The notes: generated by a model from the sequence alone, not told the origin. DNA of 64,000 nt from Isoperla grammatica (GCA_945910005.1 OX246749.1:33754084-33818083); one strand, 5' to 3'. Positions 11,825-23,010 are shown, numbered from the stretch's first letter. A program made the numbers and translations.

Positions 11825-12030
11825 GATACCGATGTACAAACAACAAGCTGTCAAAGTAATAGCTTTGCGAATAATGGAGGAAAACAATAAGTTTTAACGA
11901 TAGTAACTGCTTGCCAGTTAAAATTTCTGTTGAATGATGAACAACAACGGTCTGAAAGTTTGTAAACGTTTTGAACATTTCAATTTTCCAACTTTATAAC
12001 ATTTTATTTTTTGACAGCTTGTTGTTTGAT
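11825..12030. mobile_element. MITE family R, degraded
   Basis: It carries AACAACAAGCTGTCAAA, a diverged middle and TTGACAGCTTGTTGTTTG, the inner sequence of family R. The terminal bases are lost. Confidence 0.6.
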
Positions 12031-12103
12031 TGGCAGGGTGCTTCCTAGGTTGGCACGCAGAGTAGTCCATTCTTGATACTGTCCCGAGTTCTTATTTATG
12101 CAT

Positions 12104-12405
12104 GACCGATAGAGGTGGCTCAGCGGTAAGACGCGACGCGACGCGACGCGATGGCTCATTCGGGAGGTCGCCGGTTTGACTCCGGCCACCGGCAGTCCTG
12201 ACTGAAGGTGTTTCCGAGGTTTTCTTCAGTCGTAAAGGCGAATGCTGGGATTGAGTCCTACTATAACAGTCCTCGTACATTCCTTCCCAGCTATCCAAAA
12301 ACACCGTAATAACCTAGTTAGTCACCTGAAGAGGGGCACATCGGGTAAAGCTGGTGTGCACCCTAGAACGAGTATTCCTACGAACAATTATTATTATTAT
12401 TATCT
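12104..12405 (+). mobile_element. SINE family 1 with (GACGC)n head expansion
   Basis: A full head, body and (ATT)n tail as in the copy at 1824. Just after the A box the pentamer GACGC is repeated four times (about 12129-12150) where other copies have one. This is a local slippage expansion. Confidence 0.9.
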
Positions 12406-12409
12406 ATGC

Positions 12410-13200
12410 ATTGCGACGTTTATGAAGATATGTATTGATGCACAGTGCACTTACATAACACATTTGAATACTTAGTTAGGTAACATGTTTTTAACTGTAC
12501 GCCCACATCAACTCCCTAGCCCAGCGAAACCCAGTAACACAACACTTCTATTACAGCAGAGGTCAAGGCTAGCTTTCTCATATCACACAACTGATAGAAC
12601 ATCTAAACAAACAAAAACTGATCACTATTTGTTTTTTTGAATATACTAATCATGTCTATGAATAGTTTATCAATTTGAAAGAAACATCCAAGAATGATAC
12701 TTAAACTTTGAACTTTTGCACTGTCTGAATTATTTTTTAAATTGTAGAAGTAAACATGCAAATTTATTATATAATACAAACTAAAAATGCAACATTTACC
12801 ATTTTTGTAGTAACTGTACCTAAATTTACAGATTCGTTAGTAATACAACGCAAATTGTTAAGTGTAATTTGCAAAGAATTGTAAAACGATTTTGTAAAAA
12901 GATTGCCAACAATTAGTTATTTTGGATTTATGAGTTATTTATTTTGGAAGGAAAGTATTTTTATACTTAACTTCGCCCATTTTTTCTTATCACATTTTTC
13001 TTGTGTGTTTTAACTGATTGCATATGTAAAAAAAAGGAAAACTAAAAACACTATTGTTATTTGATTTTGTTTCATTTCAGAGGAAAACGAAAATACGTGT
13101 AACCAGTGACTTATAATAGTATGGTGTAGCTTTAAAACTTAATGTAATACTATATTTCTAAGATATAGATGCAGATCTTTCTATTTTTCATAATACAGTA
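12410..13200. other. AT-rich unassigned DNA
   Basis: No gene or known repeat is visible. Confidence 0.5.
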
Positions 13201-13227
13201 CCACGTAGTACAGTTCCGTTATAACAT

Positions 13228-13372
13228 TGTTTAATTTAATCAATTAATTAAATTTATAAATTAATAAAATAATTAATTAATTAACGCAGTTAATTAATTA
13301 ATTGGTTTAAATAATTAATTAATTAATTGTATTAATAAATTAATTTAATAAATAAATTATTATTAATTTAAA
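13228..13372. repeat. (AATT)n-rich palindromic tract
   Basis: Dense TTAATTAATTAA sequence that is self-complementary at many registers. Low-complexity DNA. Confidence 0.85.
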
Positions 13373-13606
13373 TCACTTTTTTTAATTAAATTTGTTTTGA
13401 TGGTTTTAATGTCTCGTTGAAAGTAACACGGTACACAGATTGCATGTTGCATGGGTATACACAACGGGAACAGGAAGCTCACTACATTGGCCCATACAGG
13501 TAGCGTCCTGTTACAAATGACTTCGAACGATCGACACAGATAACAATGATCCAGATTATTATCGTGTAGCTAAAATAATCCAGCAGTTCGTTGTCACCAA
13601 ATGGTC

Positions 13607-15905
13607 GCGTCCGAAAGCTCATTGTTGCTATAATTCTAGAGCTAAGTCTAGATTTGACATCCTCGACGTAGGAAGTAGGCCCGAAAACTCTTTTATCTTT
13701 GCTAGTTCTAGAGCTAAGTCTAGATTTGACATCCTCGACGTAGGAAGTAGGCCCGAAAACTCTTTTATCTTTGCTAGTTCTAGCTCTAAGTCTCGATTTG
13801 ACATCCTAGACGTAGGAAGTAGGCCCGAAAACTCTTTTATCTTTGCTAGTTCTAGAGCTAAGTCTACATTTGACATCCTCGACGTAGGAAGTAGGCCTGA
13901 AAACTCTTTTATCTTTGCTAGTTCTAGAGCTAAGTCTAGATTTGATATCATCGACATAGGAAGTACGTGCGAAACTTATTTTACAGCTGCTAATTCTAGG
14001 TATAAGTCTAGATTTGACATCCTCGACGTAGGAAGTAGGCCCAAAAACTCTTTTATCTTTGCTAGTTCTAGCTCTAAGTCTCGATTTGACATCCTCGACG
14101 TAGGAAGTAGGCCTGAAAACTCTTTTATCTTTGCTAGTTCTATCTCTAAGTCTCGATTTGACATCCTGGACGTAGGAAGTAGGCCCGAAAACTCTTTTAT
14201 CTTTGCTAGTTCTAGCTCTAAGTCTCGATTTGACATCCTGGACGTAGGAAGTAGGCCCGAAAACTCTTTTATCTTTGCTAGTTCTAGCTCTAAGTCTAGA
14301 TTTGACATCCTGGACGTAGAAAGTAGGCCCGAAAACTCTTTTATCTTTGCTAGTTCTAGCTCTAAGTCTAGATTTGACATCCTGGACGTAGGAAGTAGGC
14401 CCGAAAACTCTTTTATCTTTGCTAGTTCTAGCTCTAAGTCTAGATTTGACATCCTCGACGTAGGAAGTAGGCCCGAAAACTCTTTTATCTTTGCTAGTTC
14501 TAGCTCTAAGTCTCGATTTGACATCCTGGACGTAGGAAGTAGGCCCGAAAACTCTTTTATCTTTGCTAGTTCTAGCTCTAAGTCTAGATTTGACATCCTC
14601 GACGTAGGAAGTAGGCCTGAAAACTCTTTTATCTTTGCTAGTTCTAGCTCTAAGTCTCGATTTGACATCCTGGACGTAGGAAGTAGGCCCGAAAACTCTT
14701 TTATCTTTGCTAGTTCTAGAGCTAAGTCTAGATTGGACATCCTCGACGTAGGAAGTAGGCCCGAAAACTCTTTTATCTTTGCTAGTTCTAGAGCTAAGTC
14801 TAGATTTGACATCCTCGACGTAGGAAGTAGGCCCGAAAACTCTTTTATCTTTGCTAGTTCTAGAGCTAAGTCTAGATTTGACATCCTCGACGTAGGAAGT
14901 AGGCCCGAAAACTCTTTTATCTTTGCTAGTTCTAGAGCTAAGTCTAGATTTGACATCCTCAACGTAGGAAGTAGGCCCGAAAACTCTTTTATCTTTGCTA
15001 GTTCTAGAGCTAAGTCTAGATTTGACATCCTCGACGTAGGAAGTAGCCCCGAAAACTCTTTTATCTTTGCTAGTTCTAGAGCTAAGTCTAGATTTGACAT
15101 CCTCGACGTAGGAAGTAGGCCCGAAAACTCTTTTATCTTTGCTAGTTCTAGAGCTAAGTCTAGATTTGACATCCTCGACGTAGGAAGTAGGCCCGAAAAC
15201 TCTTTTATCTTTGCTAGTTCTAGAGCTAAGTCTAGATTTGACATCCTCGACGTAGGAAGTAGGCCCGAAAACTCTTTTATCTTTGCTAGTTCTAGAGCTA
15301 AGTCTAGATTTGACATCCTCGACGTAGGAAGTAGGCCCGAAAACTCTTTTATCTTTGCTAGTTCTAGCTCTAAGTCTCGATTTGACATCCTGGACGTAGG
15401 AAGTAGGCCCGAAAACTCTTTTATCTTTGCTAGTTCTAGCTCTAAGTCTAGATTTGACATCCTCGACGTAGGAAGTAGGCCCGAAAACTCTTTTATCTTT
15501 GCTAGTTCTAGAGCTAAGTCTAGATTTGACATCCTCGACGTAGGAAGTACCTCCAAAACCTCTTCGATCGTTGCCAATTCTAGGTCTAACCTTGATTTGA
15601 CATCATCGAAGTGGCGGTACGTCCGAAAACTCTTCTATCATTGCTAATCCTAGGTCTATGACTAGGTTTTACGTCATCGACGTAGGAAGTACGTCCGAAA
15701 GCTCATTGTTGCTAATTCTAGAGTAAAGTCTAGATTTGACAAGCTCGACGTAGGAAGAACGTCCAAAACTTCTTTTACCATCGCTAATTCTAGGTACAAG
15801 TCTAGATTTGACATCATCGAAGTGGCAGTACATCCGAAAGGTCTTATATCGTTGCTAATCCTAGGTTTAAGTCTAGATTTCACTTCCGAAAAACTAGGCC
15901 TAGGT
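13607..15905. repeat. 72-bp minisatellite, ~32 units, open on both strands
   Basis: Units of 72 bp (GACATCCTCGACGTAGGAAG ... TTTGCTAGTTCTAGAGCTAA) are nearly identical from about 13660 to 15560 and diverged at both edges (15590-15905 and 13607-13640). Because 72 is a multiple of three and the unit lacks stops in one frame per strand, there are long ORFs: minus 13976-15577 (24-residue unit LPTSRMSNLDLALELAKIKE plus FSGL) and plus 14733-15647 (RFDILDVGSRPENSFIFASS plus RAKS). Two unit types alternate (AGAGCTAAG or AGCTCTAAG). Homogeneous centre and degenerate edges are typical of unequal exchange. Protein coding is possible but unproven. Confidence 0.9.
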
Positions 15906-15959
15906 TTAAAAACAGAAATAAGAACAAACACTCGGAAATACACATAAGAGAGAAGAAAA

Positions 15960-16450
15960 GTTTATTATAATTAACCCTGGGCTCGTTGATGAAGACGACG
16001 TCTTTACTGCCCTTATCTTTTTTTTATTTAACGTGGAGTACGTTTTAAAGTTATTTACTCAGCTATTTGGAGTACTGACGATTTCAACTAAAATGAGATC
16101 AATCCTAGCACCTGACACGATCGTGTTAAAACTACATAACCGGCCGGATATCCTATGCACTTCCTGTACAACTACATTTGCTCATCAGTTCATGTTTTTA
16201 TATCGGCACAAATATCCATTACAACGTATAGCCTATATAATCGCTTGCTAAATAGCCTACTCCACAAACAATAGTCCGCCCACAGTACTTTCCTTTCAAA
16301 GAACCATTTTGAAATAAAAACCTGTAAATAGAAATAGACATTCAAATTGGCCCGCATTCTCTAAATTGAATTCCGTAACGTGTGGCTATAAATACTTAAG
16401 ACATAATTTCACTGCTCATAATAAATCTATTGCAACAATTTGCATTTATC
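15960..16450. other. Unassigned DNA
   Basis: No recognised feature. The 72-codon ORF at 16033-16251 has no supporting feature. Confidence 0.45.
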
Positions 16451-16453
16451 TTA

Positions 16454-16608
16454 AGGCCCATCCAATATAAAAATTAACAGTAACAGTGACAGTAAGGTTC
16501 TAGCCAATCATATTGGCTGATGAGAGCCCATTGTTGCTCATCAGCCAATAGGATTGATTGAAACCTTATTATTACTGTTATTGTTAATTTTCGTTGTAGA
16601 TTGGTCTT
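16454..16608. mobile_element. MITE with TTA flanks
   Basis: AGGCCCATCCAAT and ATTGGTC form imperfect inverted ends. The arms AATTAACAGTAACAG with CTGTTATTGTTAATT and TTGGCTGATGAG with CTCATCAGCCAA also pair. TTA stands at both borders (16451-16453 and just after 16607). Confidence 0.75.
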
Positions 16609-16612
16609 TAGA

Positions 16613-17040
16613 TTTTAGTACATAGTGAGAACCATAATAAAAACATAAATAACATTATAATATAACAAAATAAAATAATTTATTTACTATACATTTGTTT
16701 CTCAACATGTTATATGTAGGCTAATAATTGGATTAACTTTTAATAATTGATTATTTGTTTATCTGTACGTCTATGCGCTTTTCAACTGATGTTTTTAATT
16801 TGTCATTGGTAACTTAAGCCCTGACCCACCATAGAGATAAATTACTTCACTTCTGGTTTGTACAGATATTAGTTCAAGACCGTAATAAAAAATGTGAACA
16901 TAACTTCATCAATTATCAAGTGGTATTTTGATATAGTTTTACCGCCAATGTCAGCAACCTTTCAAAAGTGCAGCGCGGTTTTAGACCGTGAGGAAGACCA
17001 TTATCTTTAGAGGTCAATATACGAGTACTATGTCTGTACG
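16613..17040. other. Unassigned AT-rich DNA
   Basis: No recognised feature. Confidence 0.45.
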
Positions 17041-17122
17041 GTACAGAGGTACTGAGAGAGAAGGGGAGAGGGGGGAGAGGGGGGGAGAGGGGGGGGAGAG
17101 AGAGAAAGAGAGAGAGAGAGAT
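17041..17122. repeat. GA/GGGGA microsatellite
   Basis: Purine-only tract of GAGAGGGG and GAGA units. Similar short GA tracts are at about 17412-17458 and 17588-17618. Confidence 0.9.
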
Positions 17123-17136
17123 TAATTGATGTAAGA

Positions 17137-17545
17137 CTTCAATTTTTTTTCAATTTTGGGCGGGATTAAGACCAGTGAAGCCTTTTCTTCCATCCAACCG
17201 TTATATATACCGATACATTTTGATAGAATACATTTGAGAATTAAAACTAGCAATTAAAAACAAGAAGAGAGACTGATTGATTGATTGATGTCTTTATTGA
17301 TTTAGGCGGGATTAAGGCCAGTTAGGCCTTAGCTTCCATCCAATCTACATAATGTGTATACATGATATGATGGATGATAAATGAAATTATAAAATACAAT
17401 TACTAAACCAAAAAAAGAGAGAAAAAGAGAGAGAGGGAGAGAGAGAGGGAGAGAGATAGATTTATAGATAGATAGATAAATGTCTTTATTTTCAGGCGTG
17501 ATTAAGGCCAGTTGGGCCTTCTCTTACATCCAACCTAACTGTTAC
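17137..17545 (-). mobile_element. Three clustered retroposon 3' ends
   Basis: GGCGGGATTAAGGCCAGTTA followed by GGCCTT and CTTCCATCCAA occurs three times (about 17158, 17306, 17495). Each is preceded on the plus strand by TTTATT and GATT repeats. On the minus strand this reads as a 3' end with AATAAAG and an (ATCA)n tail. The same end occurs at 29191-29285 and 50263-50345. No coding part is seen. Confidence 0.65.
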
Positions 17546-17794
17546 TAAGAAGACATACAAATTAATTGATTAATTGATAAAAAAAAAATAGAGAGAGAGA
17601 GAGAAAGAGAGGGGGGGGGGAGGTACTCGAAGTTGTCTACCTTAATTACGCCTCGTAATTGTACCACGCAACTGCAGTGCGTAGATGCACTGGGGCAGTG
17701 TAGCGGACAATTAACAAGTTTCTAAGGGAACCAACCGGGATTTTTTGTTCCAACTGAAATCGAGACCCACTTTCTAAAATACAACCGACAACTC

Positions 17795-17900
17795 TGTGTA
17801 CATTGCATGCTGTATGCATGTACATTGCATGTTGTAGGCACGTTGTAGGCTTGTACATTACATATTGTAGGTATGTACATTGCATGTTGTAGGCCACACT
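17795..17900. repeat. Short tandem repeat (TGTACATTGCATGTTGTAGG)n
   Basis: About four imperfect units of 22-30 bp containing TACATTGCATG and TTGTAGGC, just left of duplication copy A. Confidence 0.8.
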
Positions 17901-18387
17901 ATCCGGTGCAACAGGGAATTAAAAGTTTCCTGCAATTTGTTGCAAGAAAAACGGTATCTCTGCTAAATGTTTTGAGAACTTCGCCCAATTATATAAGTTT
18001 AAGAACGAAACAGTTTTACAACGATTCTTTCAATTACTGTACCAAATTTATTGAACATCCATTGTGGCTTCAAAATCTTAAATATTTACTATATTATATT
18101 TTAATGTAATAAATTTGTACAAAAAAACATTATCATTGTTATTATGCAAAGAACCTTCGTGAACTTGTTGCTCGTTCGAAAGATAAAATCAAAATATCTG
18201 ATCTAATTACACTTTGTTGACCGTTAAACTTTGTCACCAAACGTGCACAAATTTTAAAACAAAACGACATAATATATATATTTAAACTAACAAAACTAAA
18301 TAAACCCTTTATTTGAATATAACAAAATAACAATTATCAATACCATTATATATTAAATTATATTCTATTATCATACAAACATTTTAT

Positions 18388-18760
18388 TTCAGGCCATCGC
18401 TCATAAATCTATACATTAAATAGTTAAACCAATTAGAGTTGAACCAGTTCAAATTTTTAATTTTAACCTCAAAGCTATATTTCTTTAAATCAGATTATTA
18501 ATAAATTATGAATTGTGTCAATCATTATTATTGTTTTATTGTTGCAATACATACAAACTCGGTAAAAACCGGCGTAAACATGTTATACGGACATAAATGT
18601 CACGTATTTCCTTGTGTTTACCTTATTAAAGTCTACTTAGAACTAATTAAATATATCATTGTCCATATTATTTTTCCAAAACAAACTGTGGATGCATTGT
18701 ACGGTCGTGGCCGATTTGTACTCATCCCAGCATTATTATTAATAATATTATTGCAATAAT
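18388..18760. other. Highly conserved block upstream of the promoter
   Basis: In this ~370-bp block copies A and B differ at only about five sites, while DNA on either side differs much more and has indels. It contains an 83-codon ORF (18508-18759) that differs from its partner at 33964-34215 by one silent and one replacement change. The predicted peptide has a hydrophobic C-terminus (FVLIPALLLIILLQ). It could be a small gene, a regulatory block or a gene-conversion tract; the sequence does not decide. Confidence 0.5.
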
Positions 18761-18909
18761 GATATGTTCATGTATATACGGTAGTTATTTACATTTCATG
18801 AAAATACATATTTTAAAGGAAGCAACAAAATTATAAACGAAAAAACTTTCGATCCCCCTAAAAAAGTCCGCCGCATCCCACCCATCTGACCTTCATCTAA
18901 CGCGATACA

Positions 18910-18943
18910 TATATAAGCGAGACGTACCACGCGGCCGTCAGTT
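18910..18943 (+). promoter_or_regulatory. TATA box and arthropod-type initiator, copy A
   Basis: TATATAAG begins at 18910 and TCAGTT lies at 18938-18943. The initiator A (18940) is exactly 30 bp from the first TATA base. TCAGT is the usual arthropod initiator. The predicted start gives an 834-nt 5' UTR before the coding ATG. No downstream promoter element was seen. Confidence 0.75.
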
Positions 18944-19773
18944 AGTGCACCACACAATAGACACGAGCACACCACACAGCGCGCAACAAGTGGACAGACA
19001 GACAGACAGACAGACAGACAGTACTACTGTCAATGCAGCGGCGACGGAAACAACTTTCGTTTTCTAGCGCCCTGCGCTGCTGCGGTTCGAATCAGTGCTC
19101 GCACACCCGCTGCCCGCGCAGCACCGGCCAACAGACCCGAGCAGTGCATTCGAAATAGATTTCGTTACAAACTTGAAAAAAAAAAATCTTAAAAAAAACA
19201 ATCGCGAAAAAGTGATTTTTTCGAAAAATATTTTTCAAAGTGAAAAAAAAAATTTTTTGTTTAGTGACTAAACAGTGTTTTTATCGAGTGAATTTTACAG
19301 AAAAAGTGAAAAAATTGTGTGATACATTATAGCCTTGATTTTTGTGTATAAAAGTATAACGAAATTTATACAAAAATGTGAATTCCGTGTTTAAAAAACA
19401 ATCGAAGTGTTATTGGATTGTGATCATAATAAGAAAAATAATCTAATAAACAAAAATTCAATAATCCCACTTCAAGACCATTAACGATTACACACATAAT
19501 CCAACACCATCAATTAATACATTAATTATTATTCACATCACATGTGTTGTGCTTCGCTTTTTTTCACAATGTATTTCTGACATTAACTAACAGAACCGTC
19601 TAATATCCTTGATCTACATCGTTTTTGTTTTTTTTTACACGACTAATTTACCAAAACAAGTTCTCTCAACGGACGAATGAAATCGAAAGTAGTTTTATAT
19701 TTTCGGTAAAAACTTTCGCGGGCGGTTATTGAAAACTGGTCGTGTTGTGTTTGTCTGAGACGGCGCCGCCAAA
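18940..19773 (+). other. Long 5' UTR with a non-conserved upstream ORF, copy A
   Basis: The leader contains (GACA)n at about 18993-19021, a GC-rich stretch, then A/T-rich runs. An upstream ORF of 41 codons starts at 19034 (MQRRRKQ). In copy B the same ATG is followed by a stop at codon 6, so it is not under shared constraint. Confidence 0.6.
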
Positions 19774-20047
19774 ATGAGGACGTTTAGTCGGCTATTGTTT
19801 AGGGGCGGCGATGATAGTCAGAAGACAAAGCCGAAGATCAAGAAGAAGAAGACTCTGTGTAAGCGTTTCGACGTGAGGAAGGTGAAGGTCGCCTTCTTGT
19901 GTGAGGAAGATAACGGAAGACTCGTGCGTAAGAGTCAGCGCGGGGTGGTTACAGCGCGACGCAGTAGCGGCTATGACAACAGCGCAGGGGTGACGAGCAA
20001 GGAGAAGAATACGCAATACGACGTGCGGAAAAACAGACCGGGATTCT
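19774..20047 (+). CDS. First coding exon of an unrecognised gene, copy A
   Basis: The ATG opens 91 codons plus one base and ends at a strong donor (CT|GTAAGTAG at 20047/20048). Unspliced, it would stop two codons later. The predicted N-terminus starts MRTFSRLLFRGG, has a lysine-rich stretch at residues 17-31 (KIKKKK at 21-26), a possible beta segment at 34-44 (VRKVKVAFLCE), then a polar, basic and probably disordered part. There is no signal peptide. Against copy B there are 8 synonymous and 2 replacement differences (K53R, V84A) and no indels, which strongly supports real coding under purifying selection. No family is recognised. Later exons are not visible here. It may be one of two alternative first exons of a single gene. 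Confidence 0.75.
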
Positions 20048-20134
20048 GTAAGTAGATACCTATTACTATTTTAAACATTTTTTTATATAAAAACACGCAA
20101 CCACCCTCATAAACTTAAAAAAAAAAAAAAAAAA

Positions 20135-20586
20135 ATCGAGAGCATACGCCCTCTTCCTCAGGCGCGAAGACACTGTCTGAGGAAGATGGCGGATGCTTTC
20201 GAAAATTCAAGTTACTATAATGTTTTGTTTTTTTTTAAATAACACCAAAGTGCGTTGATTTTCGAGAGCATACGCTCTCTTCCTCAGACGCGAGGACATT
20301 TTCTGAGGAAGAGAGCGGATGCTTTCGAAAATTAAAGTACTTACATTTTTTTTGAATTTTAAGTTAACACCAAAGTGCGTTAATTTTCGAGAGCATACGC
20401 TATCTTCCTCAGACGCGACGGCATTGTCTGAAGACGAGAGCGGATGCTTTCGAAAATTAAAGTACTTTGGTGAGTTTTTTTTTTTAAGTTAACACCAGAG
20501 TGCGTTAATTTTCGAGAGCATCAACTGTCTTCCTCAGACGCGCGAGGACACTGTCTGAGGAAGAGAGCGGATGCTTTCGAAAATTT
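20135..20586. repeat. Four tandem 124-bp units, each a ~75-bp hairpin, in intron 1 (copy A)
   Basis: Hairpins start at 20135, 20259, 20383 and 20507, exactly 124 bp apart. Each runs TTTTCGAGAGCATACGCTCT, then CTTCCTCAGACGCG, a short loop, then TCTGAGGAAGAGAGCGGATG and CTTTCGAAAA, giving an imperfect stem of about 30 bp. Spacers share AACACCAAAGTGCGTTAA. The array starts less than 100 bp after the splice donor and would be transcribed with the gene. A related lone hairpin is at 25421-25499. It could be a MITE-like foldback or a small-RNA precursor. Confidence 0.85.
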
Positions 20587-20589
20587 ACG

Positions 20590-21405
20590 TACTTTGGCGA
20601 TTTTTTTTTTAAGTTTATGAGTGTTGTGTGTATTTCTACTTAAAATTCTCTTGTTCTTAAAATCATTTGTGTGTGTTTCTACTTAAAATTCTCTTGTTCT
20701 TAAAATCATTATTTTTTTGATAATACTACGTTTTAATGCAGAAAATATATTTTAATTAAATAGTGCACTTCATAAAAGGGGAAAGAGGATAAACACTGAT
20801 GGTTGGCAGCAATAGCACAAGACGCAATTTGGGAGGCTGTGACATCACACGCAGACAAACAACGTGTTGCTAGGCAACTCCATTGTTGTATCTTTATTTG
20901 ATTGGTGCATATTCAATGTTTGTCCGAAACAAAACACGGCAACACGGCTATTTTTGGAATTGAGTCTTGTGCTATTGAAATCTAGAGGAGGCCCACAATT
21001 AAGGTGCATTACTGATTCCATAATAGCTTCGTTCTTCTCGTCAGTCCAGGAACCTATACGATTCAAAGTTACATCGTCATTTCGGATACACCACAAAGCC
21101 GATAGTCACCTCGTTATAGTTCAACAGGAGTGGGCTACGCGCCACTATCAGGTTTCCGCACCTCCCTCCTTCATTATCATTCACCAATTACCATATATTA
21201 CATAGCTGCAGTAAAGGACCTCGGTCCTGTTGCAAACGTAGAATAAATAATAAATCATTTCATCAAGCAATTAAAAAAAGCACCAGCGTAGACAGGTTAT
21301 TGCAAACCACTTCATCAACCTTTAAACTTCAAAGTGTTACACCTGCGTACAGACAGCTTACTTTGCTTTTAATTAAAATGAGAAGAGCTCTCAGATAGAC
21401 CTTTT
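20590..21405. other. Intronic/intergenic DNA, duplicated
   Basis: It aligns with 35780-36570 at roughly 90% identity with indels. The ORFs at 20845-21205 are not preserved in copy B, so no gene is called. Confidence 0.55.
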
Positions 21406-21406
21406 T

Positions 21407-21485
21407 CAGAATTGATCTAGGACCCTTAGATAGAGCTAATCACGGCCCTCTAGATCTTCAATGACAACAATGAAAAATGCACCTG
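21407..21485. mobile_element. MITE family Q, end fragment (copy A)
   Basis: It carries TTCAGAATTGATCTAGGACC, TAGAGCTAATCACGG and GATCTTCAATGACAACAATG. The same fragment lies in copy B at about 36570-36645, so it predates the duplication. Confidence 0.75.
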
Positions 21486-22496
21486 TATTATCATCTATTA
21501 CCTGTAGAAAAGTAACAACTACAAGGCGCAATATGGGAGACCGTATGACAGCAGCGCTGTGAGCGTTCCTGTCCACACAAATGTCAGTATGCCCTTTATT
21601 TGACGCATGCAATAATGATGTCGTGGAAATACAGATGGCTGTGGGACGGCTTAACCTTACCCGCGCGCGAAGAGTGTGGTAGACTGTGTCGACATTATTG
21701 TACTAGGTTTCACTTGTTTTTGGATTCGTCAGCTGATTGTTACTTTAATTACATAACACTCATTAACAATTAAGTTTTAAGTGTTTAAGTGTGTCAATAA
21801 TCAAAATTACTGTAAATAAAGTACTAAGCATATCACATTTGGAGCACTTCATTGTAGTTGAGCTAGATATAATAGGTAAACTGAACGTCATCGCTCACAG
21901 CGCACTCTACCTGTCATACGGTCTCTCATACACACTATCACAGAATGTCAAAGCTTTGGTAAACAAAGACACTCCAATCCTGCATTGTGCTGCACAATCT
22001 GGGAGATTTACTTGACACATGATGGCTAAAAGTGAATCAAAATGAGGGCAAACATATTTATACCGGTTTTTTATTACGTCACAAGACTAAACAAGAGCCT
22101 AAATAATTGCATTTTAGACAGAAGTATGTACGACACTAATGAGGTTATGGTTGTTTGTATAGAGGAATAACGAAGTTCAACACTTTGAACTGAAATGTGG
22201 GAATAATAGTCGAATTAAAAGGTACAAAAACTATGTTTAATGCCCATTGTGATCCACTGAGATGTATAAATTTGGCGACAAGTTATCAATAATACAAGGT
22301 ATTGACACTGCTACCCAAATCAAAAAATACCTGCTAAAAATAGATAGTGATTTCAAGTTTACATATACCAGACGCAAAAATTGACTATTTTCAGCAATGT
22401 CAACAAAATTCTCCTAAAGTAAATTCAATATAACCGCTCTTATAATGATCATATCAATTAGTTTCCTATCGTAAACCTTCAATTATTATTAAGAGC

Positions 22497-22880
22497 GTTC
22501 GGCAGTAGGAGTTTTACATATATATTGGCCGTCAACTAATTACCCTTAAACTAATAGTAGGATTATTATAAATATTTACCTACTTGTAGAGGGATGTCAT
22601 ATCTACGCATGGTACTAAGTACATTTGTCACTAACCTATTTAAAAATAATGCACCCATTTTTAAAACAGATTCTCCGTAATATTTCGCCGAACATTTTCA
22701 ACGAAAGTAATTTATTTGCATAACTCAAACATGAGTATATTAGTTTTGAGTAGGCTTATCACAAATGCACTTAATACCATGCGTAGATATGACATCCCTC
22801 TGCAAGTAAGTAAATGTTTATAAGAATCCTGAAATTAGTCAAGACTAAAAACTTCATAACAACTGCCGAACGCCGAAAGC
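22497..22880. mobile_element. Long-TIR MITE (GCGTTCGGCAGT ends), copy A
   Basis: The outer ends are AGCGTTCGGCAGTAGGAGTT and ACTGCCGAACGC. The inner arms GAGGGATGTCATATCTACGC and GCGTAGATATGACATCCCTC pair perfectly. The partner in copy B is at about 37679-38055, so the insertion predates the duplication. Confidence 0.85.
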
Positions 22881-22936
22881 GATAATCTAGAAAATTATTT
22901 AGTATTGTAAGAACAAAAAACTGTATCAATCAAACC

Positions 22937-23010
22937 AAGGTCCGTCGATACCCTAGCGGAGGCTCGGTAAACCGTTCGACGAGCCCCCGCCAGGGGATTT
23001 ACGGACCTTG
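22937..23010. repeat. ~74-bp hairpin
   Basis: AAGGTCCGT faces ACGGACCTT, and inside this CCCTAGCGGAGGCTCG faces CGAGCCCCCGCCAGGG. The copy B partner at 38117-38190 keeps the right arm but its left arm has drifted differently. It may be a MITE relic. Confidence 0.6.

Noticed and set aside
19034..19159. 41-codon upstream ORF in the 5' UTR as a conserved peptide
   Set aside because: Copy B has a stop at codon 6, so it is not under shared constraint.
20845..21205. ORFs of 83 and 113 codons on opposite strands in copy A
   Set aside because: The homologous copy B segment has indels and changes that break them, unlike the coding exon at 19774.
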